Below the pieces are notes generated by a model. The model saw nothing but the letters and a program-made list of their open reading frames with translations, had not been told where the DNA came from and did no database searches. A stretch of DNA of 64,000 bases from Terribacillus saccharophilus (lineage in GTDB: Bacteria; Bacillota; Bacilli; Bacillales; Amphibacillaceae), in contig FOCD01000001.1 of NCBI GenBank assembly GCA_900110015.1, forward strand, positions 620,001-684,000. Direction: 5' to 3'. A program made the position numbers and the translations under genes. Below, piece by piece: positions 44,404-53,591 of the stretch. Each line of letters starts with the position of its first letter. Within the stretch, counting starts at the first letter, position 1.

Positions 44404-45518
44404 TTTTCTACCACCTCATATCCTTCTCCGCTCTGAACCACTTTATAAACTCGATCGTAATTTTCGGCTGTTGCTTCTGTTCTGACGTCTACTACCGCAT
44501 CTGGATATTTATAACGTAACGCTTCAGCTGCTATCAAACCTTTCTCATCTGTCAGCAAACATATGCGTTCTTGTTTCTCTGGTGCTGGCAGTGCAGTTGC
44601 TAGTACATCCATATCAAATGCCAAGCCGACAGCACTCATTTTTCCGCCAAACTGTTCGTACAGCTCGTCATATCTTCCGCCAGAGAAGCATTCAGCGCCA
44701 CTATCAGCTAGGAAACCTCTAAACATGGCACCATTGTAATATGGAAGCTGCTTTACACGACCCAGGTCGACGATGACATCCTGACCAAGCTCTTCAAGAG
44801 CAGCTGCAAGCTGCTGAAGCTCTTGGATTACAGGTAATAATTTAGAGTTATTTTCCCACTCCCCAGCAAATTTATCTAAAATAGCTGTTCCGCCAAATGC
44901 ATCTGCTAATGCAGCGACCGCTTCGGCTGTCTCTTCATTTCCTGCTTCTTTAACAAGACGATATACTTCATCTTTTCGCTTATCGTGCATCGCTTGTCTA
45001 ATCTGAGAAGCAGCAGCTTCATCAAGTTCTAGAGAAGAAATGAACGTCTCAAAGATTTCCGTATGTCCTAGCTCAATGCTATACTGATGCAATCCTAGTT
45101 CCCGTAGGAAGCGGACCGCCGTAAACAAACTTTCATATTCTCCAAACAGACCTGGAGTCCGGATGATCTCAATGCCAGCCTGATGACTTTCGACACCTGC
45201 ATGATCCTTTTTAAACACAGATCCAGCATAAGCCCATTTCTGCTGATCAGATTGCTGATTCGCAAGTGCACGAGCAACAGCAATCGTCCAATCCGGACGC
45301 AATACTTCGATTTCCCCTTCTTCATCAAACCATTTCAGCATCTTTTTAAGCGTCATACCCGCATATGGATTGGTAAATGTTGTGCTATACTCAATAACAG
45401 GTGTTTCAATCGCTTGATAATTTCGTAAATTCACGACAGACTGGAATTTTTCATATATGGCAACACGATTGACAAGCTGTCGCCCTGTCAAATCACGGCT
45501 TCCTGCTGGTAAGAACAT
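44400..45518 (-). CDS. hisZ: ATP phosphoribosyltransferase regulatory subunit
   Basis: The 372-residue paralogue of histidyl-tRNA synthetase lacks the tRNA-binding domain and activates the short HisG. Class II synthetase-like motifs are visible: YQAIETPVIEYSTTF (motif 1), LRPDWTIAVARALA (motif 2) and GGRYDELYEQFGG (motif 3 area). The ATG follows GGAGG. It is first in the his operon; 120 bp separate it from divergent hisJ and the two promoters must lie there. No T-box leader is present. Confidence 0.94.
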   Translation of the reverse strand: MFLPAGSRDLTGRQLVNRVAIYEKFQSVVNLRNYQAIETPVIEYSTTFTNPYAGMTLKKMLKWFDEEGEIEVLRPDWTIAVARALANQQSDQQKWAYAGSVFKKDHAGVESHQAGIEIIRTPGLFGEYESLFTAVRFLRELGLHQYSIELGHTEIFETFISSLELDEAAASQIRQAMHDKRKDEVYRLVKEAGNEETAEAVAALADAFGGTAILDKFAGEWENNSKLLPVIQELQQLAAALEELGQDVIVDLGRVKQLPYYNGAMFRGFLADSGAECFSGGRYDELYEQFGGKMSAVGLAFDMDVLATALPAPEKQERICLLTDEKGLIAAEALRYKYPDAVVDVRTEATAENYDRVYKVVQSGEGYEVVEK

Positions 45519-45638
45519 CTATAAGCCTCCGATTCTTTCTTTATCATTCTACCACTTTACTTAGATAAAGGATTTCTGTTGATTTGAATGTAACATAATG
45601 AGATACTAACGTCAACACATAACGAAAGGAACAAAACT

Positions 45639-46466
45639 ATGCCAGGAGATTTTCACGTACATACCCAGTATTGTCAGCACGGCGCAGACGATAAAATGGA
45701 AGCCTACGTCTTGCAGGCAATTGCAAAAGGGCTCACCCATTTATCATTTACAGAACATGCTCCGCTCCCAGAAAGCTTTACAGATCCCGCTCCACATCAT
45801 GACAGCACAATGGATCGGAACAAGGTCGAAGCTTATATAATGGAAGGTAAAACGCTGCAAAAAAAGTATAAAAATGATTTGCAAATAAATATCGGCTTTG
45901 AAGTTGATTATATCAGAGGCTACGAACAAGAAACACAAACTTTCCTTGATACGTACGGTCCAGAAATGGATGATGGTATTCTTTCTGTTCATATGCTGCA
46001 AGCACCGGATAAGTCTTTTTTCTGTATAGATTATAGTGAAGAGGAATTTGGGCGTGCTGCTGATGCATTTGGCGGACTGACACCATTGTACCTCGCCTAC
46101 TATAACAGTCTTACATCTTCGGTAGAAGCTGAACTCGGTCTCTTCAAACCAAAAAGGATTGGTCACATAACGCTCATTCAAAAGTTTCAGCTAGCTTATC
46201 CTAAACCAGCTGACTTTTTAGAGGTACAACAGCACCTTATAGAAATTATTAAGAAAAAAGGATATGAACTTGATGTGAATACAGCTGGTCTGTATAAGCC
46301 ATTATGTAAGGAGATTTATCCGTCAGCCGAGCTTATAGCATACGCTGAAAAGTTGGATATTCCGCTAGTTCCTGGTTCTGATAGCCATGCTGCTGCGGGC
46401 ATTGGCAAAGGTTTTGAGCAATTATCTGCTTATTCTCTCCAACTACCGCAAGGCTTACATATATGA
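45639..46466 (+). CDS. hisJ: Histidinol-phosphatase HisJ (PHP family)
   Basis: The 275-residue metal-dependent phosphatase removes phosphate from histidinol phosphate. PHP motifs are intact: FHVHTQYCQHG (5-15), SFTEHAP (about 36), GFEVDYI (about 87), SVHML (about 117), RIGHITLIQKF (about 170), DVNTAGL and PGSDSHAA (about 248). It is divergent from hisZ and supplies the activity missing from monofunctional HisB. Start after AAAGGAAC. Confidence 0.93.
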   Translation: MPGDFHVHTQYCQHGADDKMEAYVLQAIAKGLTHLSFTEHAPLPESFTDPAPHHDSTMDRNKVEAYIMEGKTLQKKYKNDLQINIGFEVDYIRGYEQETQTFLDTYGPEMDDGILSVHMLQAPDKSFFCIDYSEEEFGRAADAFGGLTPLYLAYYNSLTSSVEAELGLFKPKRIGHITLIQKFQLAYPKPADFLEVQQHLIEIIKKKGYELDVNTAGLYKPLCKEIYPSAELIAYAEKLDIPLVPGSDSHAAAGIGKGFEQLSAYSLQLPQGLHI

Positions 46467-46554
46467 ATATGGGATAGCATAGGAAAATGCGGATTTACAA
46501 CGTTAAGCGTAATTCAACATTTTATCAAGGAATAAAAAGTTAGGAGCAGCGTGT

Positions 46555-47805
46555 GTGAAAGAAATATATGAGCTTGTTAGTGAAGAACATTTGCAAAAGT
46601 ATGCTGAGCTTGCGGTACGAATTGGTGTGAATGTGCAAAAAAATCAATTAGTGGTTATTCACAGTGACTTAAAAAATGTAACTTTTGCACGTCTTATCCA
46701 AACGGCAGCCTATGCAGCGGGGGCATCAAATGTGGTGATGGACTGGACAGACGAACAGTCTACCAAAGCCTTTTACTTACATGCCACAGATGATGCAATC
46801 GATCACTATCCCGACTGGCAGCATGCCCGCTTTAAGGAGTGGGACGATGCGGGTGCTGCCTACATCCATATTATTTCTGAAAACTTCGATGTCTTTAAGG
46901 ATGTTTCCCCAGAACGGATCAGCCGTTTTCAAAAGTCTTTCCGCACCAAGTTAGAGGATTATTATGCAAAGATTAGGTCCCACGAGGTACGCTGGTGTCT
47001 TCTAGCTGCCCCGTCCTTCTCATGGGCCACGAAAGTATTTCCTAGCGTAAATAAAAAAGAAGCCGTGAAAACGTTGTGGCAAGCCATCTTAAGAGGAGCG
47101 CGGGCAGATGGAACAAATCCTATCAAAGACTGGGAAAAACATGATCGAGCCTTCGAGTCCCGGAAAACGTTTCTAAACGCTCGCCAGTTTGACGCCCTGC
47201 ATTTTACTAATAGCCTAGGAACGGATCTCATCGTCGGCATGCCTAACAATCATGTCTTTATCGGCGGAGGGGTGACAGATATCAAGGGAATCAAGTTCTT
47301 TCCAAACATTCCCACAGAGGAAGTATTTTCGGCCCCTCATAAAGATAAGGTGAATGGCAAACTCGTAGCCACGAAACCGCTTGTTTATGAAGGGAGGGTC
47401 ATCAGTGATTTTTCCCTCAGTTTTCAAGATGGACGGATTACGGCCTATGATGCAGACACTGGCCTGGAAGCGTTACATCGTCTCATCGAAACAGATGAAG
47501 GTTCCCATTATCTAGGGGAAATTGCTTTAGTCTCTAATCATTCTCCTCTAGCTCAGATTGATATGCTTTTTTACAACACCTTGTTTGATGAAAATACGGC
47601 CTGCCATATAGGCATCGGCAACGCTTCCCCTTCCAACCTACAACATGGCAGCAAACTATCTGGAAAAACGTTGAAGGAAGCTGGACTGAATACGTCCCTT
47701 TTGTTAGTCAATATGGCCTTTGGTAGCGAAGATATGAACGTGGTAGGTATGAAAGAAGGCGAGACTGAAGTTTTATTAATGAAAAACGGTGAGTTTCAAT
47801 TCTAA
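46555..47805 (+). CDS. M29-family aminopeptidase
   Basis: The 416-residue cytoplasmic metallo-aminopeptidase of the thermophilic (AmpS/PepS) family removes N-terminal residues from peptides using a dinuclear metal site. Ligand-bearing runs are NIPTEEVFSAP (about 250), GEIALVSNHSPLAQ (about 316), TACHIGIGNASP (about 343-354) and NVVGMKEG near the end. The start is GTG at 46555, eight bases after GGAG. It follows hisJ by 88 bp and may share its transcript. The region downstream carries two tandem terminators. Confidence 0.9.
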   Translation: MKEIYELVSEEHLQKYAELAVRIGVNVQKNQLVVIHSDLKNVTFARLIQTAAYAAGASNVVMDWTDEQSTKAFYLHATDDAIDHYPDWQHARFKEWDDAGAAYIHIISENFDVFKDVSPERISRFQKSFRTKLEDYYAKIRSHEVRWCLLAAPSFSWATKVFPSVNKKEAVKTLWQAILRGARADGTNPIKDWEKHDRAFESRKTFLNARQFDALHFTNSLGTDLIVGMPNNHVFIGGGVTDIKGIKFFPNIPTEEVFSAPHKDKVNGKLVATKPLVYEGRVISDFSLSFQDGRITAYDADTGLEALHRLIETDEGSHYLGEIALVSNHSPLAQIDMLFYNTLFDENTACHIGIGNASPSNLQHGSKLSGKTLKEAGLNTSLLLVNMAFGSEDMNVVGMKEGETEVLLMKNGEFQF

Positions 47806-47970
47806 TAATAAGGATTTAATGGTATCTATTAACGAAGTGATATGAAATAATTCTCTTTAAATAGTATTACGTTTTTTTAATAAGTTTTACCATCCACTCT
47901 CTTCTAATTACAAAGCAATCTAAGGGATGGATAAGTTGATAATTTACTATAATAGAAAACATGATCTAAG

Positions 47971-48008
47971 AAAGCAGGATAAGAGCACTCTTCTATTCTG
48001 CCTTTTTT
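47971..48008 (+). terminator. First terminator after the aminopeptidase gene
   Basis: AAAGCAG and CTGC close an imperfect stem over GATAAGAG/CTTCTATT with a CTTTTTT-type tail on the plus strand. Confidence 0.6.
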
Positions 48009-48028
48009 AATTTTTAGCGGAAGGTTTG

Positions 48029-48072
48029 AAAAGCCCAAATTCTCAATATATAAGTTGAGAATTTGGGCTTTT
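48029..48072. terminator. Second, very strong terminator after the aminopeptidase gene
   Basis: An 18-bp perfect stem (AAAAGCCCAAATTCTCAA at 48029-48046 with its complement at 48055-48072) has an 8-base loop and a long T-run. Confidence 0.9.
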
Positions 48073-48334
48073 TTTTACTGCTTTGTGAGATGGTATAAAC
48101 AGAAAGCAATACGCTAAAGGACAGAAAAGATCTCATCTTAAAACAGGATTTTACAAGCAGAGACATTTTTCTGCTAATTTCATGCGCGTATATAGTGAAT
48201 GAAGCAGGAGATCAATGAATAAAAATATAATTAAGTAAGGTCATACGAATGCTTTGTAAGTCATTTTAACTCGGTATTGCATCGAGTGCATGGAGTTGTA
48301 GTTTAAGAGCCCTTTATAAGAATAGGAGGATATA

Positions 48335-49534
48335 ATGTTCTTCATTTTCTTAATTTACTTATCATTTATTAGCTTAGGTTTACCTGATTCTATACTGGGA
48401 TCTGCATGGCCGCTTATGAACACTGACCTGGGTGTTCCTATAGGGAATGCCGGTATTGCTTCTATTATTATATCTATAGGAACAATAGTATCCAGTCTGT
48501 TTTCATATAAGTTAATTCGAATCCTAGGCACTGGTAAGATCGTTATAATAAGTATATCTATGACTGCTATTGCATTGCTTGGATTCTCATTTTCTCCTTC
48601 ATTTTTATGGCTATTATTATGTGCTATACCATTGGGTCTAGGTGCTGGAGCGGTAGATGCAGCTTTGAATAGGTTTGTTGCTACTCACTATGAAGCAAAA
48701 CATATGAACTGGTTACATGCTTTCTGGGGAGTTGGAGCCCTGCTCGGTCCTGTTATTTTATCAGTATTGATTTTTTGGGGGAATTCTTGGAGAAGTGGTT
48801 ATTTCACCATTTCATTACTACAATTTGCATTAGTCTTGCTGCTCCTATTTTCACTTTCAAAGTGGAAAAAATACGAAGATACTGATAGTAATAATATTCA
48901 ATACACGAAAGAAATCAATTCAGAAAGCAAGATAGGATTGCTGAACTCGTTTAAGAAAAAAGGCTCTACCTTTGGAATGGCATCATTTTTCTTGATAGCA
49001 TCTACAGAAGCTTGCATAATGCTTTGGGGTTCTAGTTACTTAGTCAAAATAGAAGATATTCCACCCGAAAATGCTGCTGGCTGGATCTCCTTATACTTTG
49101 TTGGTATGACAGCTGGTCGTATGTTAAGTGGATTTCTGTCAATCCGCATTAATAATGAATCTTTGATTCAGCTAGGTTGTTCTATGACTGCTTTTGGTTT
49201 ATTGATTATGTTACTTCCATTACCAATCATTTTTACACTTCTATCGTTTATAATTATAGGGATGGGTCTGGCACCAATTTATCCTTCCATGTTACATCAA
49301 ACTCCCGTTTATTTTGGTAAACATAATTCCCAAGCAGCAATGGGAATACAAATGGCGTTTGCTTACACAGGTGCTACTTTAGTGGCACCATTATTAGGAC
49401 AGTCGCTGTCGAATATTTCCTTTTTGATATTCCCTTACTTTCTTCTAGTATGCGTAGCTGGAATAATGTTCTGTCGGTTGATACTAATTCGAGCAAGTAA
49501 GGTTAGTGTTGAGCCAGAACGATTAAGTCAATAA
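48335..49534 (+). CDS. MFS transporter, FucP/sugar-type
   Basis: The 399-residue inner-membrane carrier has 12 hydrophobic helices and a charged central loop (about 175-205, KWKKYEDTDSNN). Typical sugar-MFS marks include LGLPDSILGSAWPLM near the N terminus, the conserved LGLGAGAVDAALNRFVATHY (about 100-119) and NWLHAFWGVGALLGP (about 127-141). The group (YfkF/FucP-like) imports sugars, but the substrate is unknown. ATG follows AGGAGG. It is followed 91 bp later by an acetyltransferase gene. Confidence 0.85.
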   Translation: MFFIFLIYLSFISLGLPDSILGSAWPLMNTDLGVPIGNAGIASIIISIGTIVSSLFSYKLIRILGTGKIVIISISMTAIALLGFSFSPSFLWLLLCAIPLGLGAGAVDAALNRFVATHYEAKHMNWLHAFWGVGALLGPVILSVLIFWGNSWRSGYFTISLLQFALVLLLLFSLSKWKKYEDTDSNNIQYTKEINSESKIGLLNSFKKKGSTFGMASFFLIASTEACIMLWGSSYLVKIEDIPPENAAGWISLYFVGMTAGRMLSGFLSIRINNESLIQLGCSMTAFGLLIMLLPLPIIFTLLSFIIIGMGLAPIYPSMLHQTPVYFGKHNSQAAMGIQMAFAYTGATLVAPLLGQSLSNISFLIFPYFLLVCVAGIMFCRLILIRASKVSVEPERLSQ

Positions 49535-49625
49535 TCCGTTTTGAAACTTCCTGAAATAGTATCACGTAAACATAGATATCAACTACTATCTTTGCTTATT
49601 TCTTATAAGGAACGAGGTCATATAT

Positions 49626-50237
49626 ATGGACAAAAATATTAAAGATAGCCTGCACAATGGCAGTATGTATCTACCAGGAAATAAAGAATTAGCAGAACGT
49701 CAAAACGCATGTCTAGAACGACTATACGACTTTAATCAAACGCGTCCAAGCGAAATAGATAAAAGAGAGGCTTTGCTCAAGGAGATGTTCGCTGAAATCG
49801 GGGAAAATTGCTATATTGAGCCCCCCTTTCATGCAAATTGGGGTGGCAACCACGTTCACTTTGGAAATAATGTATATGCTAACTTTAATTTAACTTTAGT
49901 TGATGACACCCATATCTATATTGGAGATTATACAATGATAGGTCCTAACGTAACGATAGCAACAGCTGGACACCCTATCTTACCTGAACTTCGTGAAAAA
50001 GCATATCAATTTAATGTACCAGTAACTGTAGGAAGAAACTGTTGGATAGGCGCTGGTGCAATTCTTCTGCCAGGTGTTTCAGTAGGAGACAATTCAGTTA
50101 TTGGTGCAGGTAGTATAGTTACAAAGGACATTCCTTCAAATGTCGTAGCTGTAGGAAATCCGTGCCGAGTACTCAGAGAGATTACTGAGCATGACAAAGA
50201 ATTTTATTTCAAGAATTTAAGAGTAGCAGATAACTAA
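49626..50237 (+). CDS. maa: Sugar O-acetyltransferase (maltose/galactoside type)
   Basis: The 203-residue left-handed beta-helix enzyme transfers acetyl from CoA to a sugar hydroxyl. N-terminal mac domain (about 1-60) is followed by hexapeptide repeats (HFGNNVYANFNLTLVDD, HIYIGDYTMIGPNV, VTVGRNCWIGAGAILLPGVS). The catalytic His lies in TIATAGHPI (about 117). It resembles Maa/LacA. It follows the sugar-type MFS gene on the same strand, so a role in detoxifying excess sugar is plausible. It ends at a terminator. Confidence 0.9.
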   Translation: MDKNIKDSLHNGSMYLPGNKELAERQNACLERLYDFNQTRPSEIDKREALLKEMFAEIGENCYIEPPFHANWGGNHVHFGNNVYANFNLTLVDDTHIYIGDYTMIGPNVTIATAGHPILPELREKAYQFNVPVTVGRNCWIGAGAILLPGVSVGDNSVIGAGSIVTKDIPSNVVAVGNPCRVLREITEHDKEFYFKNLRVADN

Positions 50238-50248
50238 TAAGGTGAAAG

Positions 50249-50279
50249 AAGCCACACTCAATTAAAGTGTGGCTTTTTG
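50249..50279 (+). terminator. Terminator of the acetyltransferase gene
   Basis: AAGCCACACT (50249-50258) pairs with AGTGTGGCTT (50266-50275) and is followed by TTT. Confidence 0.88.
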
Positions 50280-50375
50280 CTATATATTATTGAGTTTTAT
50301 ACTTAATGTCTGGAAACTCACAAGAAGACGTGACAGAAGAAGCATTGGCTTGATAAAAAGCAGAGAGAGCAGTTT

Positions 50376-51170
50376 TTAATAAATGGTTGGGATCATTCCT
50401 CCATCTATCCGGATTGGGGATCCCTTAAATGCAGAAGCATAAGGACTGCATAAGAATGCAGCTAGTCTTCCTATTTCAATTGGTTTAATAAATCGTTGTA
50501 TATCAGATTGAGGTTGATTATTAATCATAAAATTTTTTTCTTTATCAGCAAATGACATGTCCTTATCATTGTATATTCCCTCAATAATTTGCTGTACATT
50601 TTCCGATAAAGTTGGTCCTGGCATAATTGTATTAATAGTAACTTCGGAACCTTTTGTTAGAATGGATAGACTCTTAGATAAAGACAATACCATGGATTTC
50701 GTCATACTATATTGAGGCATTAGTCCTGAAGGCATAGATGCTTCTTCACTTGCAATAAATAGAATGCGACCATCATTATTTTTCAACATTTTCGGTAAAT
50801 AATATTTGGATAAGCCATTTGCAGCTAATACGTTGGAACGGAAGTATTTTTCCCATACGTTATCGGTTATATCTTCATATTGCATAATTTCATAGATGCC
50901 CACATTGTTAATTAAAATATCTACATAAGGAAACTTCTCAAATAATGCTTCTCTATCATGAGAATCAACAATATCAGCTGTGGCACTTTGAGGAGAAGTG
51001 GTTGGGCAAGTTGATTTGATTTCCTTAACAACTCGTTCAACATCCTTTTCATTCCGTCCATTTACAAGGACGTTAACCCCTTCCTTAGCCAATTCTAAAG
51101 CAATTGCCTTGCCTATTCCCTTGGTAGAACCAGTAACTAAAGCAGTTTTATTTTTTAATGCCATTTCCAT
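50376..51170 (-). CDS. Short-chain dehydrogenase/reductase
   Basis: The 264-residue SDR has TGSTKGIGKAIA (about 13-24), NNVGIYE, the catalytic Ser in IASEEAS and an intact YSMTK (about 153-157), ending in RIDGGMIPTIY. The start follows AAGGAG by eight bases. It lies 25 bp after the AraC gene on the same strand, so the two probably form an operon. The substrate is unknown. Confidence 0.87.
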   Translation of the reverse strand: MEMALKNKTALVTGSTKGIGKAIALELAKEGVNVLVNGRNEKDVERVVKEIKSTCPTTSPQSATADIVDSHDREALFEKFPYVDILINNVGIYEIMQYEDITDNVWEKYFRSNVLAANGLSKYYLPKMLKNNDGRILFIASEEASMPSGLMPQYSMTKSMVLSLSKSLSILTKGSEVTINTIMPGPTLSENVQQIIEGIYNDKDMSFADKEKNFMINNQPQSDIQRFIKPIEIGRLAAFLCSPYASAFKGSPIRIDGGMIPTIY

Positions 51171-51195
51171 CTTGTTTTCTCCTTTGGGTATTCAT

Positions 51196-52203
51196 TTAAG
51201 ATTGTTTGATTTTATGTTCAGCTCGCCAATTCAAGGGGGTGTTATCTTCCCAGAAACGAAAGGCCCGATAAAATGAGCTTTGATCTTTATAACCTAGAAG
51301 AAAAGCTACTTCCTTAAGATCTAAAGATGGATTAGCTAAATATTCTCTCGCCTGTTCATGACGTACTTCCCTTAAAAGCTCTTTAAAACTTGTATGTTCA
51401 TCAGTCAGCCGCCGTTGAAGGGTCCGTTCACTCATACCCAGTTCACTTGCTATATCTTTTAAATCTAGTTTTTCCTTAGTTAAGCTGCGTTTTAAAATCC
51501 ACTTAACTATCTCTGTTATAGAGAGACGACCTGTGTGTTTTTCTAATGTTTGATCCAAAACTGGTGTTAAAATATCTAGTAATTCATCATTGTATGAAAC
51601 AAATGGATGATCAAGATCGTCTTTGTCCAATATTAATCGATTACGTTCTGCAACAGTTTTAATAGGACAGCCAAAGTAATCTTCAAGCACCTGTACTTGA
51701 TTCATTGCATATGTAAATTCTACTGAGGTTGCTTTTATAGGCAATCCTGTGCCGCGACGTCCTAGTTCTAGTAGAAATACAAGTAACGTACCAATTAGCA
51801 ATGGTGGAACAGGTATATCAGTTCTATCCCAACTAACTTCGATAATGCACTGCTTCCCTTCTTCTACAATATGAATATTTTCCGGGGGACACATTTTTTT
51901 ATAACTAGCCATTCTGTTTAAAGCATCCCTATAGTCACGAGCATGATAAGCAGCCAGTACAGGTGGTGGATATTGAGAAGTTTCTATTGCTGTTGGAAGC
52001 ATAAGCATTCCACCTTCTATGTCATCAATAATGTCAGAAAAAGCCTGCCATAATGCAATGTATTGTTCCGTAGTAACCTCAGATTTGGTTATAACAGTCA
52101 GAGGCATTTTTGCCTTTCTAACAACTTCTTGAACCTTAATTCCTAGTTTAGAAAGCCCCGCCCAGAGTCCATCGGGAATTCTGATATTACTTTGTGAAGT
52201 CAT
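51196..52203 (-). CDS. AraC-family regulator with arabinose-binding-like (OruR-type) domain
   Basis: The 335-residue protein has an N-terminal ligand domain of the kind seen in OruR/ArgR-like AraC regulators (about 10-205) and a C-terminal double helix-turn-helix (about 235-330): LDLKDIASELGMSERTLQRR and LKEVAFLLGYKDQSSFYRAF. I chose ATG at 52203, after AGAGAGGTG, over the upstream GTG. It precedes the SDR gene in a probable operon and probably controls it. The effector is unknown. Confidence 0.85.
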   Translation of the reverse strand: MTSQSNIRIPDGLWAGLSKLGIKVQEVVRKAKMPLTVITKSEVTTEQYIALWQAFSDIIDDIEGGMLMLPTAIETSQYPPPVLAAYHARDYRDALNRMASYKKMCPPENIHIVEEGKQCIIEVSWDRTDIPVPPLLIGTLLVFLLELGRRGTGLPIKATSVEFTYAMNQVQVLEDYFGCPIKTVAERNRLILDKDDLDHPFVSYNDELLDILTPVLDQTLEKHTGRLSITEIVKWILKRSLTKEKLDLKDIASELGMSERTLQRRLTDEHTSFKELLREVRHEQAREYLANPSLDLKEVAFLLGYKDQSSFYRAFRFWEDNTPLNWRAEHKIKQS

Positions 52204-52413
52204 ATCCTGCACCTCTCTTTATATAGACATATTTACGTAACCTGGTAAAATTCAAGCCAACATGATTGGGGATACTATTTTATTTTAATCCTATTATCTA
52301 GTTATGTAATTAGCATTACCTGACAATACACTTACAATGGACGTCAAACATCAATCTATAATCTTGGCAAGAGTCTAATGTTTATTTAGATAAATAGTGT
52401 TCAGGGAATGTAA

Positions 52414-52445
52414 AAAAGCTGAACACCAATAAGTGAACAGCTTTT
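52414..52445 (-). terminator. Second terminator after the dehydrogenase operon
   Basis: AAAAGCTG (52414-52421) pairs with CAGCTTTT (52438-52445), with an inner CAC/GTG pairing. It backs up the stronger hairpin 50 bp earlier on the minus strand. Confidence 0.65.
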
Positions 52446-52496
52446 AGCTATTTCGATATTTATTATAGTAAATCATATGGTATATGAAATCGAAAT

Positions 52497-52521
52497 AAGC
52501 AGCAGATAAAATCTGCTGCTT
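52497..52521 (-). terminator. First terminator after the dehydrogenase operon
   Basis: AAGCAGCAGAT (52497-52507) pairs with ATCTGCTGCTT (52511-52521) and is followed by a T-rich tail on the minus strand, eight bases after the dehydrogenase stop. Confidence 0.85.
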
Positions 52522-52528
52522 ACATTGA

Positions 52529-53545
52529 TTAGCTCGGACGAACTAAAATTTTACATTCATTTTTATCCCCTATCAGTTTTTCAAACCCGTCTTCCACAAT
52601 GTTATCTAATGCTATAACACTAGTAATAACTGGTTCAACATTCAATGATCCTTTTGCTAACAAATCAATTGCTTGTGCAAAGATATTATTGTAACCGAGT
52701 GAAGAATTGATTTTTTTCTCACTGACTACTTGCATTGTAGGGTGATAGTTAACTGGATTGGCAAAGACACTGACAATCATGAATTCCCCATTAGGTTTTA
52801 TGCAATCAAGAGATTGGTTGAAGGTAGCTTCCACTCCGGCAACATCAAATGAAACGTCCACACCGCCATTTGTATTATCTTTAATAATTTGAACAGCATC
52901 TTCTTCTGCTGGATTTATTACTATGTCTGCACCCATCTTCAATGCTAATTCCCTGCGTTCTTCACTAACTTCAGCAACAAAGATTTTACTTGCTCCTGCT
53001 GCTCTCAAACTCTCTGATAATAGCAATCCAATCGGTCCTGCACCAAAGAGAGCGACACTGTCTCCAATCTTAAATTTGCTTTTTCTTATTGCTTGTAACA
53101 CAACAGCGAGTGGTTCTACTAAAGCTGCCAATTCATAGCTGAGTTGATCAGGTAGTGTAAACACATTCGCTTCTTTTACTACAACGTATTCCGCAAATCC
53201 ACCATTCTCATGTATTCCGTATGATTTCATATCAGGACATATATTATAGTTTCCTGTTTTGCAGGTATCACACTCACCACATCCCCAAATAGGTTCGACG
53301 GCTACTCTGTCACCAGCTTTAAATTTCGTTACATTGTCGCCCACTTCAACAATTTCACCTGTAAACTCATGACCTAAAATCATTTTATCTTCTGTTACAA
53401 AGGTCTTATGTAGGTATTCATGTAAATCAGTACCGCATATACCTGCGAACTTAACTTTGACTTTAACCGTATCCTGGGACACTTCTGGTTCAGTAATATT
53501 TTCAACCTTTACGTTTTTCGATCCGTAATATACTAATGATTTCAT
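52529..53545 (-). CDS. Zinc-dependent butanediol/sorbitol-type dehydrogenase (BdhA-like)
   Basis: The 338-residue medium-chain dehydrogenase has catalytic zinc ligands C/H/E in FAGICGTDLHEY and LGHEFTGEIVEVG, four structural-zinc cysteines in WGCGECDTCKTGNYNICPD, and Rossmann GAGPIGLL (about 167). The pattern LVEPLAVVLQAI matches (R,R)-butanediol and sorbitol dehydrogenases. I chose ATG at 53545 after AAAGGGG. It is the last gene of a probable operon with two soluble chemoreceptors and ends at tandem terminators. A role in acetoin/2,3-butanediol metabolism is likely but unproved. Confidence 0.87.
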   Translation of the reverse strand: MKSLVYYGSKNVKVENITEPEVSQDTVKVKVKFAGICGTDLHEYLHKTFVTEDKMILGHEFTGEIVEVGDNVTKFKAGDRVAVEPIWGCGECDTCKTGNYNICPDMKSYGIHENGGFAEYVVVKEANVFTLPDQLSYELAALVEPLAVVLQAIRKSKFKIGDSVALFGAGPIGLLLSESLRAAGASKIFVAEVSEERRELALKMGADIVINPAEEDAVQIIKDNTNGGVDVSFDVAGVEATFNQSLDCIKPNGEFMIVSVFANPVNYHPTMQVVSEKKINSSLGYNNIFAQAIDLLAKGSLNVEPVITSVIALDNIVEDGFEKLIGDKNECKILVRPS

Positions 53546-53591
53546 CGTATTATCCCCTTTTTTCAATTAACTAGTTATGTCCTAGTCTCTA

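Larger units (their letters stand above)
47806..48334. other. 529-bp intergenic region with two tandem terminators
   Basis: The stretch between the aminopeptidase and MFS genes is AT-rich and has no convincing ORF. Its two hairpins (listed separately) lie 165 and 223 bp after the aminopeptidase stop. Beyond them, 48073-48334 shows only a probable MFS-gene leader with an AGGAGG at about 48327-48332. Confidence 0.6.
52204..52528. other. Intergenic region with two minus-strand terminators
   Basis: The AraC promoter should lie at 52204-52400; I see no distinctive operator there. Two hairpins after the bdhA-type gene are listed separately. Confidence 0.5.
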
